Assembly (NCBI RefSeq): GCF_029867415.1
Contig: NC_081180.1
Coordinates: 21,786,808-21,850,807 of the forward strand
Direction of reading: 5' to 3'
Source of the DNA: Vicia villosa
Lineage: Eukaryota; Streptophyta; Magnoliopsida; Fabales; Fabaceae
DNA: 64,000 nt
Shown: positions 12,649 through 23,662 of the stretch, one piece after another
How the letters are laid out: every line of letters starts with the position of its first letter
Numbering within the stretch: position 1 is the first letter of the stretch
Notes under the pieces: model-generated
What the model was told of the DNA's origin: nothing
What the model saw: the letters and a program-made list of their open reading frames with translations, nothing else
Databases searched by the model: none
Program-made: the position numbers and the translations under genes

Positions 12649-13318
12649 TCAGCAAAACTTAGCAGACTTGAAAGCAAGAGGATACAAGAAGGAGTTAGAA
12701 TAAGTGAATCTTATGATTTGGCTAGAGGTTAAAGGTTTTCCTCCATTCACCAAACAATCATCAAAAGAAAGTCTCTTGAACAATTTCGGGTTGATTATTC
12801 TTGCAGAAGCAAACCAACCACAATGAAGATGGATATTATATGGAGCACACTTAGAAGAAACACATGTGTTCATAATTTGCACTACATATTGAGGAATTCC
12901 ACTTAGAGTCTCTCTACTTTGTGAAATGCTTATGTCTTTTTTTGTGCAAGAACCTATAAAAACATCACACAGAACACATGTTAGGAAACTAAAAATTATA
13001 CAGAAATAGAAGGCAAACAGACAACAAGCTGTGCTGCTTAATTTCTCAGGTTTTGAGAATTGAGTACGACAGATTAAATTATTAGTATTACCATGCCATG
13101 AAAATTTAGAGCCATTTCTGTCTTCATGGAAAGAATGCATAATATGTGATGAAGGACCTGTTAACACAATGATAAACATAGGTTTTAAAGAAGAATTATA
13201 TGAAGAAGTTTAGAAAAATAGTGGAATGTTGTTATGTTTTTGTACCTGAATGTGTTTGAACATTGCTATGTACAAGGGGGATTATGAAGCAGAGGAAGAA
13301 TAGAGGAGTGATGGTCAT
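12649..13318 (-). CDS. TPD1 (TAPETUM DETERMINANT 1)-like small secreted protein
   Basis: Three exons on the minus strand: 13318-13246, 13157-13092, 12953-12649, joining to 147 codons plus stop. Exon 1 encodes a signal peptide (MTITPLFFLCFIIPLVHS). Exon 3 carries the family domain: CTKKDISISQSR, SGIPQYVVQIMNTCV, HLHCGWFASARIINP, KLFKRLSFDDCLVNGG and a final Cys. These match the TPD1 family, whose founder is the secreted ligand of the EMS1/EXS receptor kinase in anther cell fate; members are often expressed more widely. The chosen intron 2 (13091-12954, GTAATA...TATAG) is 138 bases, a multiple of three and free of stops, so the reading frame is also open through it. A hydrophobic stretch is encoded by that intron. 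Splice choice is by consensus and by family fit. Confidence 0.85.
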
Positions 13319-14534
13319 TTTTGTTGTGTAATGCTAGTTCTATCTTTTATGTGGATTTGTAGGGAAGTGAATGATGGTGAAGTTGTTTTGGATATTTTGA
13401 GAAAGTATCTTGGACTGGATGAGAAGGGTGAGGTCACTAGTTGCTTATCAACAGTTACATGTCATCAAACATGCATGGTCAATAGATTTTGTATGACTAT
13501 TTTTTACCGATATAAACCAGATACATCGATTATTTATCAGGTTAATATAAAATTTATAGATCACAATTATTTCTTATGTGTCTTATGACTAGAATTTTAT
13601 TTTTTAAAGGTGAGTAACTATGATGTCACAGATCCCGCATTTCTGAAACCGGATGTCTCTGTCCAACTACCAATTAAATTGATATAACGAAAGTGTTTGT
13701 ACTTGTAGTATTTATAATGAGAATATATTTGTGATATATAATTCATATTTTTAAAGGTAGAATAATATTACAGAAAGAAACATAAGACAAAGGAGTAACT
13801 TGTTCTTGCCAGGGTAAAAGGAAGATACTAGCCATTGAATGCCCAATGGAAAAATGCCAAAAAGCTATTTCCTATCCTAGTTCAAATTACAAAGTACAGA
13901 CAAGCTGTTTGGTTCAAAATTGTATTCAAACATTTTACCCTTTAAATAAATTCCATACTTCAATTGTTCTAAAAAGGAAAATTAGTACCAATTCTCCCGC
14001 AACTGCGATGGAGAGATGGTTGGGCCCACTTGAAGCAAGAACTGACCCTCGAACCAGACTATACTAGTGGTGATAAGCAAAAAAAATAGAAAAATTAGTT
14101 TATTTTTACAAGTAATCTAGAATTAAATAATAAAGAAGTAAAGCGAAAAGAAAAATATATTTTAAGAATTGACCTATCGCTGAAATGGTAGTTTCACACC
14201 GTAAACAATCTAAATCGTAAATCTAAAATTAGATGGCCCAAATTATATAAAAATAGAATTAGTGTCTGGTTACTCGTTTACTTTTTCACATTTGTTTAAA
14301 ATTGCGTTAACTTTTCACTTATAGGGATAAACTTACAAAATGGTGTTTAAAGGTGAATTTGGTGTTTCAAAGGGAAATCAAACACACAGTGGTGTGTGTT
14401 TGATTCCACTTTTGAAAGTTGCAAAAAGTGATTTTAAAGATGTAGCATTGATTTTGAAATGTTCGGCTCCCATAAAAACAAAATTGATTTTGTCATTAAA
14501 ATTGATTCTATTTGAAGTTATGATTTTTAGTTTT
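13319..14534. other. Intergenic region with a short hairpin
   Basis: Upstream of the TPD1-like gene. No supported gene. A perfect 12-bp inverted repeat (AATCAAACACAC / GTGTGTTTGATT, 6-base loop) lies at about 14377-14406 inside a segment that reads like a small MITE (about 14337-14520). The short frames at 13331-13588 and 13846-14067 show no family features. Confidence 0.4.
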
Positions 14535-15925
14535 TGTTAGTGCAAAACAAAGTGAAACTAGGAGAATAATTGAATGAATGTGTATTCGATTGATCATATG
14601 GCAATGTATTTATACAAGTGCTAGCTAAAAGTTCCAAATTGAGCATAACCAAAATCAATTAATACCACCGGCCTTAATTGACTCATTAATTAATGTTAAC
14701 TACTTTAATTACTTCAATTTAAGTTAATTACCTTAAAAGGTAACTTAAGTTATAAGAAAGGTAACTTGAATTACAAGAAAGTCAACATTTTCCCTTAGTT
14801 CAAGTTATCTAAAGGTACCACAACAATCTCCTTCCTACACTTTTCAAAAGTGTCGATCTTAACTACTTTAATGAATAAGTCTGCCAATTGTTTTTCACTT
14901 GAGCAATGTACCACCTTCAAAAACTTCCTCGCTGACTTATTCTATAAGAAAATAAAACATTGTTTCAATGTGCCCACTTCTGTCAATTAGCACACGGTTT
15001 CATGCCAAAATAATTGCAATTTTGTTTTCTAAGAACATGATTATAGGCTTGCTTATTTCTATTTCAAGCTCATTTAAAACCGGGGCTAGCCATATTTCTT
15101 GATTGGATACTAAAGTGCATGCTATGTACTCTGACTCACTATTAGACAATGCAACTACTAGTTGATTTTTCAAGCACCAAGATGTTGGAGCATTATGAAA
15201 CTTGAACAAGTAGCCTGAGGTTCTTTTCGTATTTTTTATCTCCACACCAATCTGCATTTGAAAAGTCAACTAAATTCATACTAAGCTGACTCGAATTGAC
15301 ATGAAGTAACACTCCATCGTTGAGTGTTCCTTTGATGTATCTCATAATTCTTTTGGATGCAAGAGAATGTGAGACTCTAAGCTCACTCATGAACTTACTA
15401 ATGTTCCAACTTCATATAGGATATCTGACATGCTCTTATAAAGATATCTGAAAGACCCTGTGATTAGCTTGAATAAAGTTGGACCCACTAGCTCTTCATT
15501 TTCATCCTTCTCAAATTTTAGATTGGTTTCTACAGGAGTTGATGATGAGTTGCACTTAGCCATGCTGAATCTCTTTATCACATTTAAGGCATACTTCCTT
15601 TGATGCATTATCAATCCTATTCATGTTTCAACGAATTCCATCCCTAGAAAGTATGCCAGTTTTCCAAGGCCGATCATTTCAAACTCAATCATAATTTGTT
15701 CCTTGAACTTTACGATTTCAACTATGTTGTTGCCGGTGATCACCAAATCATCCACATATAGGCACATTAGCAACATTCCTAAATTCTTCACATTCTTCAC
15801 ATATACATCATATTCAGAGGCTCAATCCTCAAATTTTGGTGTACTATGAATCATCTATTCTCTTATTCAAAGCTCCTGGAAATTTCTTAAGTCCATATAA
15901 AGCCTTATTTAGCTTCATTACCATT
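14535..15925 (-). mobile_element. Decayed Ty1/copia remnant: 3' LTR plus RNase H and RT fragments
   Basis: Read on the minus strand, broken frames from about 15925 to 14830 encode recognisable copia pol pieces: ALYGLKKFPGA (RT), a stretch ending near RYLYKSMSDILYEVG, RIMRYIKGTL, SNADWCGD, TSGYLF, VALSNSESEYIA (RNase H) and a tail like VHCSSEKQLADLF. Frames are interrupted by stops and shifts. The 253-bp LTR at 14787-14535 starts TGTTGAC, ends ACTAACA, and holds a TATAAATA box. A polypurine run precedes it. The 5' part of the element is missing. A strip at 19081-19150 resembles the same LTR, so the Mutator-like element at 16020-19040 probably landed in this copy. Confidence 0.8.
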
Positions 15926-16019
15926 TTTTTCTTGCCTTTTTTTTCTTAAGTAGGGGTAAAATTAAAAGAAGTGGAAAACTTAAATGCATTTAAACACTTT
16001 TAAAAGGTGATTTTTTTTT

Positions 16020-19000
16020 GGAAATTTCTTTACCCACCTCCCTACTTTCTTGGTCACCTCTGGTGAAAAACCATATATACCCCTTACTTCGAAAATGCAT
16101 TTCCGAAATACAAGAAAATGCTGTTTTCGGAGATGCATCTCCGAAAGCGCCTTTTTTTCTTTTCAAAATTTGTCTTATTTCGGAAATACATTTCCGAAAA
16201 CAGCATTTTGGAAGTGCATTTCCGAAATACTGCGCGTTTTGCAGATTTAGCAAAACAACCCACTCCCCCCAATTCATTTACCCTAAATCAACTTCAAACT
16301 CAACCCCAAAGAGATTTTTTGCAAACCACTTCCAAGGCTATATCAAAGGCTCCATCTACTTGCTCTACTACATTCAAAAGCTTCTCAATCACTTCAAATT
16401 GTAAGTTTTATAATCCTTAGATCCATAATTCAAATGCATGTTACGGTTGTTAGAAATTGCTAAAATGATATAGGGGTAGGTTGTTAGTAGTATTTAGGTT
16501 GTTTAGAAGCATTATAAGTTGTTTTAAAGATGGATTTTGGGGTCTGCCATGGAAGTTGCAGAAAACTGCTTCGCAGGGGTGTTTCGGAAGTTCATTTCTG
16601 AAAACACCTCCATTCCCAGTTTCAGAAATGAACTTTCGAAGTGGTCCAAAATTGATTTTTTTTTTTGTTTTTTCAATTGTTTCGCATTCTTATTGATTTC
16701 AATTGTTTTCAAGAACATGGCAGGCAACCCAGCACGCATCATATAGGGTAGAGAGACCCAGACTGCATCGTCTAGACGCGAGCCAGCGGCGCAGCTTGCG
16801 TCGACGCAGAGACGGGGGCAGGGACGGGGACGTGTGCGAGTTCCCGTGCAGATGGATGAGGGTACTTCTGCATCTGGATCGAGGAGTCGTGTGACTCGGG
16901 TATCTTCTTCCCGCCAGCGAGAGGAGGAGGAGGAGGCAGTTACATACCACGAGGCGGAGGAGGTGCCGGATGTTGACCCTCCACACGAGGAGGAGGAGGA
17001 GCTGGAGGAGGGCTACCCGGGAGGGCCCAGTGACACTACCTTGCTGATTACCTACCACGAGCACGTCGCTCGACGTATCTGGGGGGGAGAGGTATTTTTT
17101 ATAATTTGCCCGACTTTATTATTTAACCATTTTTAATTTAGCCGTTTATTCAACATTTTCTTAACGGTCTAATTAACATACTTTTTTTATTTGTTTTTGT
17201 TGTAACAGGAGAGAGAGACTTTGAAAATTGTGAACCACTCCCGGAAGGTTTTTCAGTCTCTTTAAACCGAATGCTGAGTGGTTTAACGACGCGGTGAGAG
17301 TTTCAGGGCTTAGTGGGCTGTGCATGACGGGGTATACCACCATCAGCCACGGCATGCAGGGTGCCTTTGTGGAGAGGTGGCACAGGGAGACGTCTTCTTT
17401 CCACTTACCGGTTGGGGAGATGACGATCACCTTGCACGATGTGCAGTGTCTTCTCCACTTGCCGATCAGGGGGTTGCTGTTTGACCACTCCCGGATCCAG
17501 AGGATTGAAGCCAGTGAGTGGATGGCGCTCTATTTGGGTATGGAGCCAGAAGTTGCTGACTTTGAGTGCCAGTACATGTTTGTGGTAGGCGCTGCACTCT
17601 TTGTGGACAAGAGTGCAAGGTACGTCAACGTGACCTACCTTCGCTATTTCATGGACTTGACTACCGTTCACTAGTGGAACTGGGGGTCAGCTGTTCTGGC
17701 ATACCTATACCAGAAGCTGAATGAGACCTCCAACTGGAGGACCAGGCAGTTGACCAGATCCTGCACACTACTTACGGTACGTTTCATTTTAATTGTTTCA
17801 CATTTATTTATGTTTCGTATTTATTTTTAATACATTATCGTGTTTGTGTTTCAGAGCTGGATCATCTCTTACTTCCCCCGCATCCACGACTTCCGTGTTG
17901 ATTCTGCGTACGAGGACGCCATGCCCAGGGCTGCCCGATATGTTCTCTAGAGGAGGAACAATCCAGTGGGACCATACCGTGGGTACCTCGACCGCACGAT
18001 GCACGATGACATCTGTTGGAGGCCATTCAGCGACTACATTGATGTTGTCCCCTTTGACAGCATCTTGTTATATTCTGGCTGGTTGGCATGCGGGACCAAC
18101 ACCATGGTGCGGTATCTCCCTGAGCGGTGCATGCGGCAGTTTGGATTTGTGCAAATGATACCCAGGTCACCTTTTGAGGCAGCTCCCGACACAGTGACCC
18201 GAGTGCAGCTCACTGGCATATTTGAGGATTGGGAGCGTCATGTGGTCCCGGAGGAGTATCGTCGCATTCGGGTTACCCAGGACTGGCACAGTATGGAGGG
18301 GTATGTCACATGGTTCTATCGGGTGTCACATCCTCTGATGAGAGCCGATGCTCCCGGCGCTCCTAGGCCAGCACACGAGGAGATCCTGGAGAACCAGCAG
18401 GCCGAGGATGACCACGCCATTGATCTTTTGTCGATCTTCCTGCGGATAGAGATGCTTGGGCGGGACGCGTTGGATCGAGGTATCGTTGATTAGGGCGGTC
18501 CAGAGGCAGTCACCGTGGTGGAGAGGATCGTCACTGATGCGGGCCGTGCGGCGGCATACAAGCGGCAGAGGAGGTCCCAGGGAGAGAAGGTTAGGCGCAT
18601 ACCCAGTAGGGGTCCGGGTTTATTTTTTTGTATTCGGATTATATATTTCGCACACTATGACTCGGTCTGTATATATTATTTGAATTTTATTTATTATATT
18701 AGTATTTTACGTTGATATGTCGTTTGTTTTGTTCGGCTTTTCCATTTTGTATATATTATACGTTTTGTATATCTTCCGTACGGGACTATTAGAAAAAGCA
18801 TAAAAAAAAATAGACTTCTGCATAATTCAGAAATGCACTTCCGAATTTCACTAAAATCTGAAAAAATGTGTTTTCAGAAGTGCATCTCCGAAAACACCCC
18901 CATTTGGTGTTTTCGGAGATGCATTTCCGAAATCTGAGAAAATTTAAAAAAAAAAACTTCGAAAATGCATTTCCGAAACAGGGGTAAACTGGGGTTTTCG

Positions 19001-19040
19001 CTGGGAGTGACCCCGTAGAGATGTGGATAAAAAAATTTCC
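16020..19040. mobile_element. Mutator-like element with palindromic ends, carrying a PMD gene
   Basis: The two ends are inverted repeats: GGAAATTTCTTTACCCACCT at 16020 matches the reverse complement of the end at 19040 (GGAAATTTTTTTATCCACAT), and similarity continues, with gaps, for about 75 bases. Inside each end are several hyphenated palindromes with an ATGCAT core, including the perfect TTCGGAGATGCATCTCCGAA at 16126-16145 and a near copy at 18912-18931. Target duplication is hidden by T-runs on both sides. There is no transposase, so the element is non-autonomous. Its cargo is a PMD gene (16719-18690). Assignment to Mutator is by end structure and cargo, not by a transposase. Confidence 0.7.
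16719..18690 (+). pseudogene. Plant mobile domain (PMD, MAIN-like) gene, broken
   Basis: Exon-like pieces: about 16719-17092, 17209-17779, 17854-18690. The PMD core is clear: AFVERWHRETSSFHLPVGEM and TITLHDVQCLLHLPIRG near 17370-17480, then EASEWMALYLG, and in the last piece SWIISYFPRIHDF, YSGWLACGTNTMVRYLPERC, RQFGFVQMIP and YVTWFYRVSHP. Breaks: TAG soon after the first ATG, a frameshift near 17255, TAG at about 17672-17674, TAG near 17948 and TAG at 18491-18493. PMD proteins (Arabidopsis MAIN/MAIL family) keep genome stability and silencing, and PMD genes are also common cargo of plant transposons. GC content is clearly higher than the surroundings. No intact product is expected. Confidence 0.8.
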
Positions 19041-20432
19041 ATTTTTTTATAAAATTGCTTACAGATGAGACGGATGAAGTACCTTAATAAGTAACTAGAG
19101 TTGCAAGAAAAGTAACATAAATTAAAAAAAAAAAAAAGTCAATATTTTTTTTAATTTAAAGGTGTGTTTAATACTAAAATTTAGTAATTCAACTCAATTT
19201 TACCTAAATATTTTTAATAAATCACTTTATTTTCAACTTAGTTTTAACGGTAATATATTTTTTAGGCTCAATTGAGTCACAATCAATTTACATCATTCCC
19301 TTTCTTCTTCAAACTATTAACTTCATCACTATAAATAATGAGATGGAAACAGCATCTAGAGACAGCACAAAAACAGTGCAACTTCTGAGCTATAAAAAGA
19401 AAGTGAAAGGGCAAATAATGTAATAAGAAAGTTCCTCCAATTCTTGTAGTAACATAAACCTACTACAGTCTACAGCTTCTACAATAAGGACATTTACCTC
19501 CTCAAGTAAGTCATTCATGAGTTGCATGCATGTATGTGCAGACGAGTTGCATGCATATTTTCATGTCACCTTCCTTCAAAATATTAAATTCATTTTTTTA
19601 CTATACACCCTATAACATAGACACGATACTGTGATTACATTATATTTATTTATTTTTTAAAGTTATTATCAGTGTCGACGTATCTGTTCTTCATAGATCA
19701 TCCATGATTGCCGTAAAAACAATTTGTAGTTATGTGATTTTTTTTGTGTGTTAGTGAATCAGAAGTTAAGATACACACGTGAGAGTAGGGTTCAAAGAGT
19801 CCTAAGAGAAAGGGAGGGCCCATGAAGTATAAGAAATTCCTGGCAACTGACAACAATGAAAGCTGAATAAAAACATTTTTTCAGTCTTCAAACAAACAGT
19901 AAAAGTCAGGTAGTCACTGTTAGGTTACCAAAAAGACAATACACCATTTTACCAATATGGAAATTTTGAGATGTTAATTAGATTTTGCTTTCTGAGGCTT
20001 TTCAGATGCACATGTTGTAGGTTCACAAATCTTTGGAATTTCAACTTTCACATTGGACTCTAAATCTCTCCATTTATGATCATGTAATAACTTTATATTC
20101 ATCAACTGAGTTACCATTACAGTAACACTCTCTTTTTCTCCTGCTATTAGAACAGTAAATTGATTTTTAATATAGTTAAACACATCCCTACAAGTACAAC
20201 TGTCAAAATATTTACAGCCTTGCATTTTTTAACCTTGGTTTGTGCAGACTATCTGCCTTGAGTTTGTAGGGAAATGTCAAGAGTATTTCTTGATTCTATC
20301 TTGGGAAAACTATAATGGTTCTGATGTTAGTGCCTTTCTAATCAATATCTATGCACCAGTTTCTAGTTTATGATGGAACACTTAATTTTGAAGCATTCAA
20401 TGTTAGTTAAAGTATGTACTACTATATCTAAA
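19041..20432. other. Intergenic; copia LTR strip and an unassigned frame
   Basis: At 19081-19150 the sequence resembles the copia LTR at 14535-14787. The rest has no recognisable gene. A minus-strand frame of 83 codons (20225-19974, beginning MQGCKYFDSCTCRDVFNYIK) has a sensible amino-acid composition but no family I can name; it could be an exon remnant. Confidence 0.35.
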
Positions 20433-20577
20433 AATAAATAAATCTCATTACATCCCTTTCATACGCTTATTCACCTTTGCGAAATTCCAATTATATTCTT
20501 TACTTCCGTAAATACATGTTCGGAAGCACTTTTTTTAAAAATAAAATTTGGTTTTTTTCGTGAATACATCTACGGAA

Positions 20578-20909
20578 TATTGAAGAGTAATTCAATATTC
20601 AGAAGATGACTAATCTTCTGATGGTTACTCAGAAGATAGTATTGACCAGAAGATGATGTCTGAGTCCCATTAGCTTAGCTGTTTAGTAGTAAGGGTACTT
20701 TAGTATTTTGTAGTACTGTACTGTTTGTACCTTAGACTTGTTCACTAAGTTTAATGTTTTAGGGCTTATGTGGCAAGATTCTCTTTTCTATAAATAGCCT
20801 TGTAATAGCTATCATTAATAGTAGAATACAACATTTATTCTCTCATCTCTTTTTGCGCCGTTATTCTATTATTCTCTTTGTCACCATCTTTATTCATTGT
20901 GCACCAACA
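20578..20909 (+). repeat. 5' LTR of copia element
   Basis: 332 bp, starting TATTGAAG and ending CACCAACA, with a TATAAATA box at 20789-20796 and a run of TCAGAAGAT-type words near the start. The target duplication CGGAA forces the left edge to TA rather than TG; the canonical TG occurs three bases inside. Confidence 0.93.
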
Positions 20910-20911
20910 AT

Positions 20912-20924
20912 TGGTATCTAGAGC
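20912..20924 (+). other. Primer binding site (tRNA-Met type)
   Basis: TGGTATCTAGAGC two bases after the 5' LTR resembles the usual initiator-tRNA-Met site TGGTATCAGAGC with one extra T. Confidence 0.8.
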
Positions 20925-21097
20925 TCCGGTTCCAAACACAGGGAAACACGAGTGAACGTGAGTTTGTGTGACTGTGTGATTGATTTTGTTTCTGGGAAAC
21001 AAAGTTGTGTTGAATCACATTTTTCTTGATTGTTTGTGGGTTGGGAAACACTGTGTGAGTGTGAGTGAAATCTGTTTTTGTCTGCACAAGTTTAAAG

Positions 21098-21955
21098 ATG
21101 AGTGGAAGCAACTTGAATACCAAACTTCCAGTTCTTGATGGTAAAAACTGGAATAGATGGATGATTCAAATGCGTGTATTATTTGGTGCTCAAGATGTTC
21201 TAGATCTTGTCACTGGAGGATATATTCCGGTTGCAGCGGATGCAACGGAAGAACAAAGAGAAGCACAGAGAGATGAAGAAGAGAGACCAAAAGGCGTTGT
21301 TCTTCATCCATCAGTGTGTGGATGTGAATGTGTTTGAGAAGATTGTTGATTCTATGACGTCAAAAGAGGCGTGGGATATACTGGTCAGGTGTTACGGTGG
21401 TGACGTATCAGTGAAGAAGGTTAAACTTCAATCCCTGAGAAAGCAATATGAGAATCTCAACATGAAGAACAATGAGAAAGTCTCTGAGTATATCTCTAGA
21501 GTGATTGTGATCACTAATGAGATGAAGGCCTGTGGAGAAACTCTTTCTGAACAAGTAATCATAGAGAAGACATTGAGGTCACTTACTCCTCAATTTGATT
21601 ATATTGTTGTATCCATTGAACATTCTAAAGATCTGGAAACCATGAGAATAGAAGAGTTGCAAAGCAGTTTAGAAGCACAAGAGTTGCGTCTGACTGAGAG
21701 AACTTCTGAGAGAGAAGTTGAGCAAGCTCTGAAGGCTTCTTCTGTCAAGAAGGACCAGAAGCATAGACGTGGTGATAGATTCCAGAAGGAAGCCTCAACT
21801 CTGATGAGAAGAGATATCAGAAGGGAAAGGATAAGAAGAAAGTTCAATGTTACTGTTGCAAACAGTTTGGCCATTTTGCTAGAGACTGTTTGACAAACAA
21901 AGGAAGGAGATCAGAAGAAGCAAATATAGCCAGATGAGGATCAGATGATGAACCT
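21098..21955 (+). pseudogene. Copia gag with two frameshifts
   Basis: Starts ATG at 21098 (MSGSNLNTKLPVLDGKNWNR, the usual copia gag opening). The frame shifts near 21280-21300, after which the UBN2/gag region continues (EAWDILVRCYGG, VKLQSLRKQYENL, VSEYISRV) to about 21800. A second shift near there restores the frame that holds the CCHC knuckle CYCCKQFGHFARDC (21848-21889). An in-frame TGA at 21935-21937 then separates it from pol. The product would be the capsid/nucleocapsid protein if intact. Confidence 0.88.
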
Positions 21956-23662
21956 GTGCTATTGATGGCTTCAGAGTCGGACAAAAGATGTTCGTCAGAA
22001 TGGTGGTATATGGACACTGGGTGTTCAAATCACTTGACTGAAAACAAACAATGGTTGATAGACTTTGACTCTGAAAGGAGGACAAAGATCAGATGTGCTG
22101 ATGATAAGTACCTATATGCAGAAGGTATGGGAAATGTCAAAGCCAAAGTGAAGAATGGAAAGACTGTTCTGATCAAGGATGTTTGGTATATTCCTGGAAT
22201 CAGAAGCAATCTGATGAGTGTGGGTCAGCTCATTGAGAAAGGTTTCTCAGTTGTTATGAAGAACAACCTCTTGAAGTTGTATGATTTCAATCAGAAGTTG
22301 ATTATGCAATCTGAACAGGGAATCAACAGAACATTCAAGGTGAATGTTGAAACAGCTGAAACAGAGTGTCTGAGTGCTGAAGGCTCAGAAGGTGATAGTA
22401 AGCTGTGGCACAAGAGGTTGGGGCACTTGAACTATAGAAGTCTGGGGCATCTAAGTTCTAAGAAACTCGTACGTGGCATTCCTAAGATTGTAAAGCCTAA
22501 GAAGTCATGTGAGGTATGCATGAAAGGCAAACAACCCAGATTGCCATTTGTATCAGAAGTTGCTCCAAGAGCAAAGCATGCTCTGGGAGTAGTGCACTCT
22601 GATGTGTGTGGACCATTTCCAGAACCTTCACTTGGAGGAAATAGGTATTTTGTGTCTTTTGTGGATGAGTTCACAAGAATGACGTGGGTAACACTTATCA
22701 AGTTTAAGACTGAGGTGTTCACAGAATTCCAGAAGTTCAAGGTGAAGGCTGAGAAGCAGAGTGGTCAGAAGATAAAGATTCTCAGAACGGATGGTGGAGG
22801 CAAGTATAACTCTACAGAATTCCAGAAGTTCTGTGATGATAATGGAATTGAGCATGAAGTTACTGCTCCCTATACTCCTCAACACAATGGTCTTGCTGAA
22901 CGTAGAAACCGTACTTTGCTTGATATGACGAGAAGTATGCTTAAAGAGAAGACGCTTCCTCATAATCTATGGGGAGAAGCTGTTGCTACTGCAGCATATG
23001 TGCTTAATAGGTGTCCAACGAAGAGGCCGAAGGAAATTGTTCCTTTAGAAAAGTGGACTAAGGAGAAGCAAAGTGTTAGTCATCTGAAGGTTTTTGGTTC
23101 GGTGTGTTACAAACACGTTCCAGAAGCTAGAAGGAAGAAGCTGGATGATAGAAGCAAAGTGATGTTATTGGTGGGGTACCACAGTACAGGTGCATACAAG
23201 CTCTACTGTCCAGAGACTAACAAAGTTGAAGTCAGCAGAGACGTCATTGTGAAGGAATCAGAAGTTTGGGATTGGAGAGAGTCTCAACCAACTTCTGATG
23301 TAGAGATAACTTTTGAAGAAAAGTTGGAGTCAGAAGATGAAGAATCTTCTGAAGACGAGTCAGAAGATGAAGCATCTTCTGAAGATGAGTCAGATGGAGA
23401 ATCTGATTCTGATCCAGATTCTGATGATGATCCAGATTCTGGTGGAAGTCATGATTCTGGAAGGGAAAACTCTGAAGACATAGGGTCTGGAGGACAAGCT
23501 TCTGGAGATGATCATGGAGGTGGTGACTCTGGAGTAGCTGACTCTGAAGTAGCTCAGCGACCACAAAGAGTCAGAACTATACCAAGAAGGTTTGCAGAGT
23601 TTGACATGTTGCAAGACACAGAAGTTGACTCAGAAGGAGAGGTCATTCAGTGCGCCATGTAA
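21956..23662 (+). pseudogene. Copia pol part 1: protease and integrase
   Basis: Open frame between two in-frame stops (TGA 21935-21937 and TAA 23660-23662). It encodes the aspartic protease ([13 protein letters not shown]), the GAG-pre-integrase zinc region ([18 protein letters not shown]), and the integrase core with its acidic residues ([28 protein letters not shown]). Behind the integrase lies a tract very rich in Glu, Asp, Ser and Gly (about 23320-23540). The first residue shown for this frame is a GTG, not a true start; the part was once joined to gag. Confidence 0.92.

Noticed and set aside
12954..13091. TPD1-like protein with a genuine membrane segment encoded by one continuous 176-codon frame
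   Set aside because: The family is secreted; good donor and acceptor signals remove this part and a separate upstream exon supplies a signal peptide.
13331..13588. 85-codon frame beside the TPD1-like gene
   Set aside because: Overlaps a promoter region and shows no domain; a short stretch (VNDGEVVLDILRKYLGLDEK) looks protein-like but has no continuation.
14377..14406. MicroRNA precursor hairpin
   Set aside because: The stem is only 12 bp, too short; a MITE-type palindrome is more likely.
16018..16746. Five overlapping frames rich in FRKCISE or similar words
   Set aside because: Translations of the palindromic terminal repeat; the same peptide motif appears on both strands because the DNA is palindromic.
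23244..23614. Minus-strand frames of 74-106 codons, rich in Leu/His or Ser/Arg
   Set aside because: Shadows of the acidic repeat tract of the copia pol gene on the other strand.
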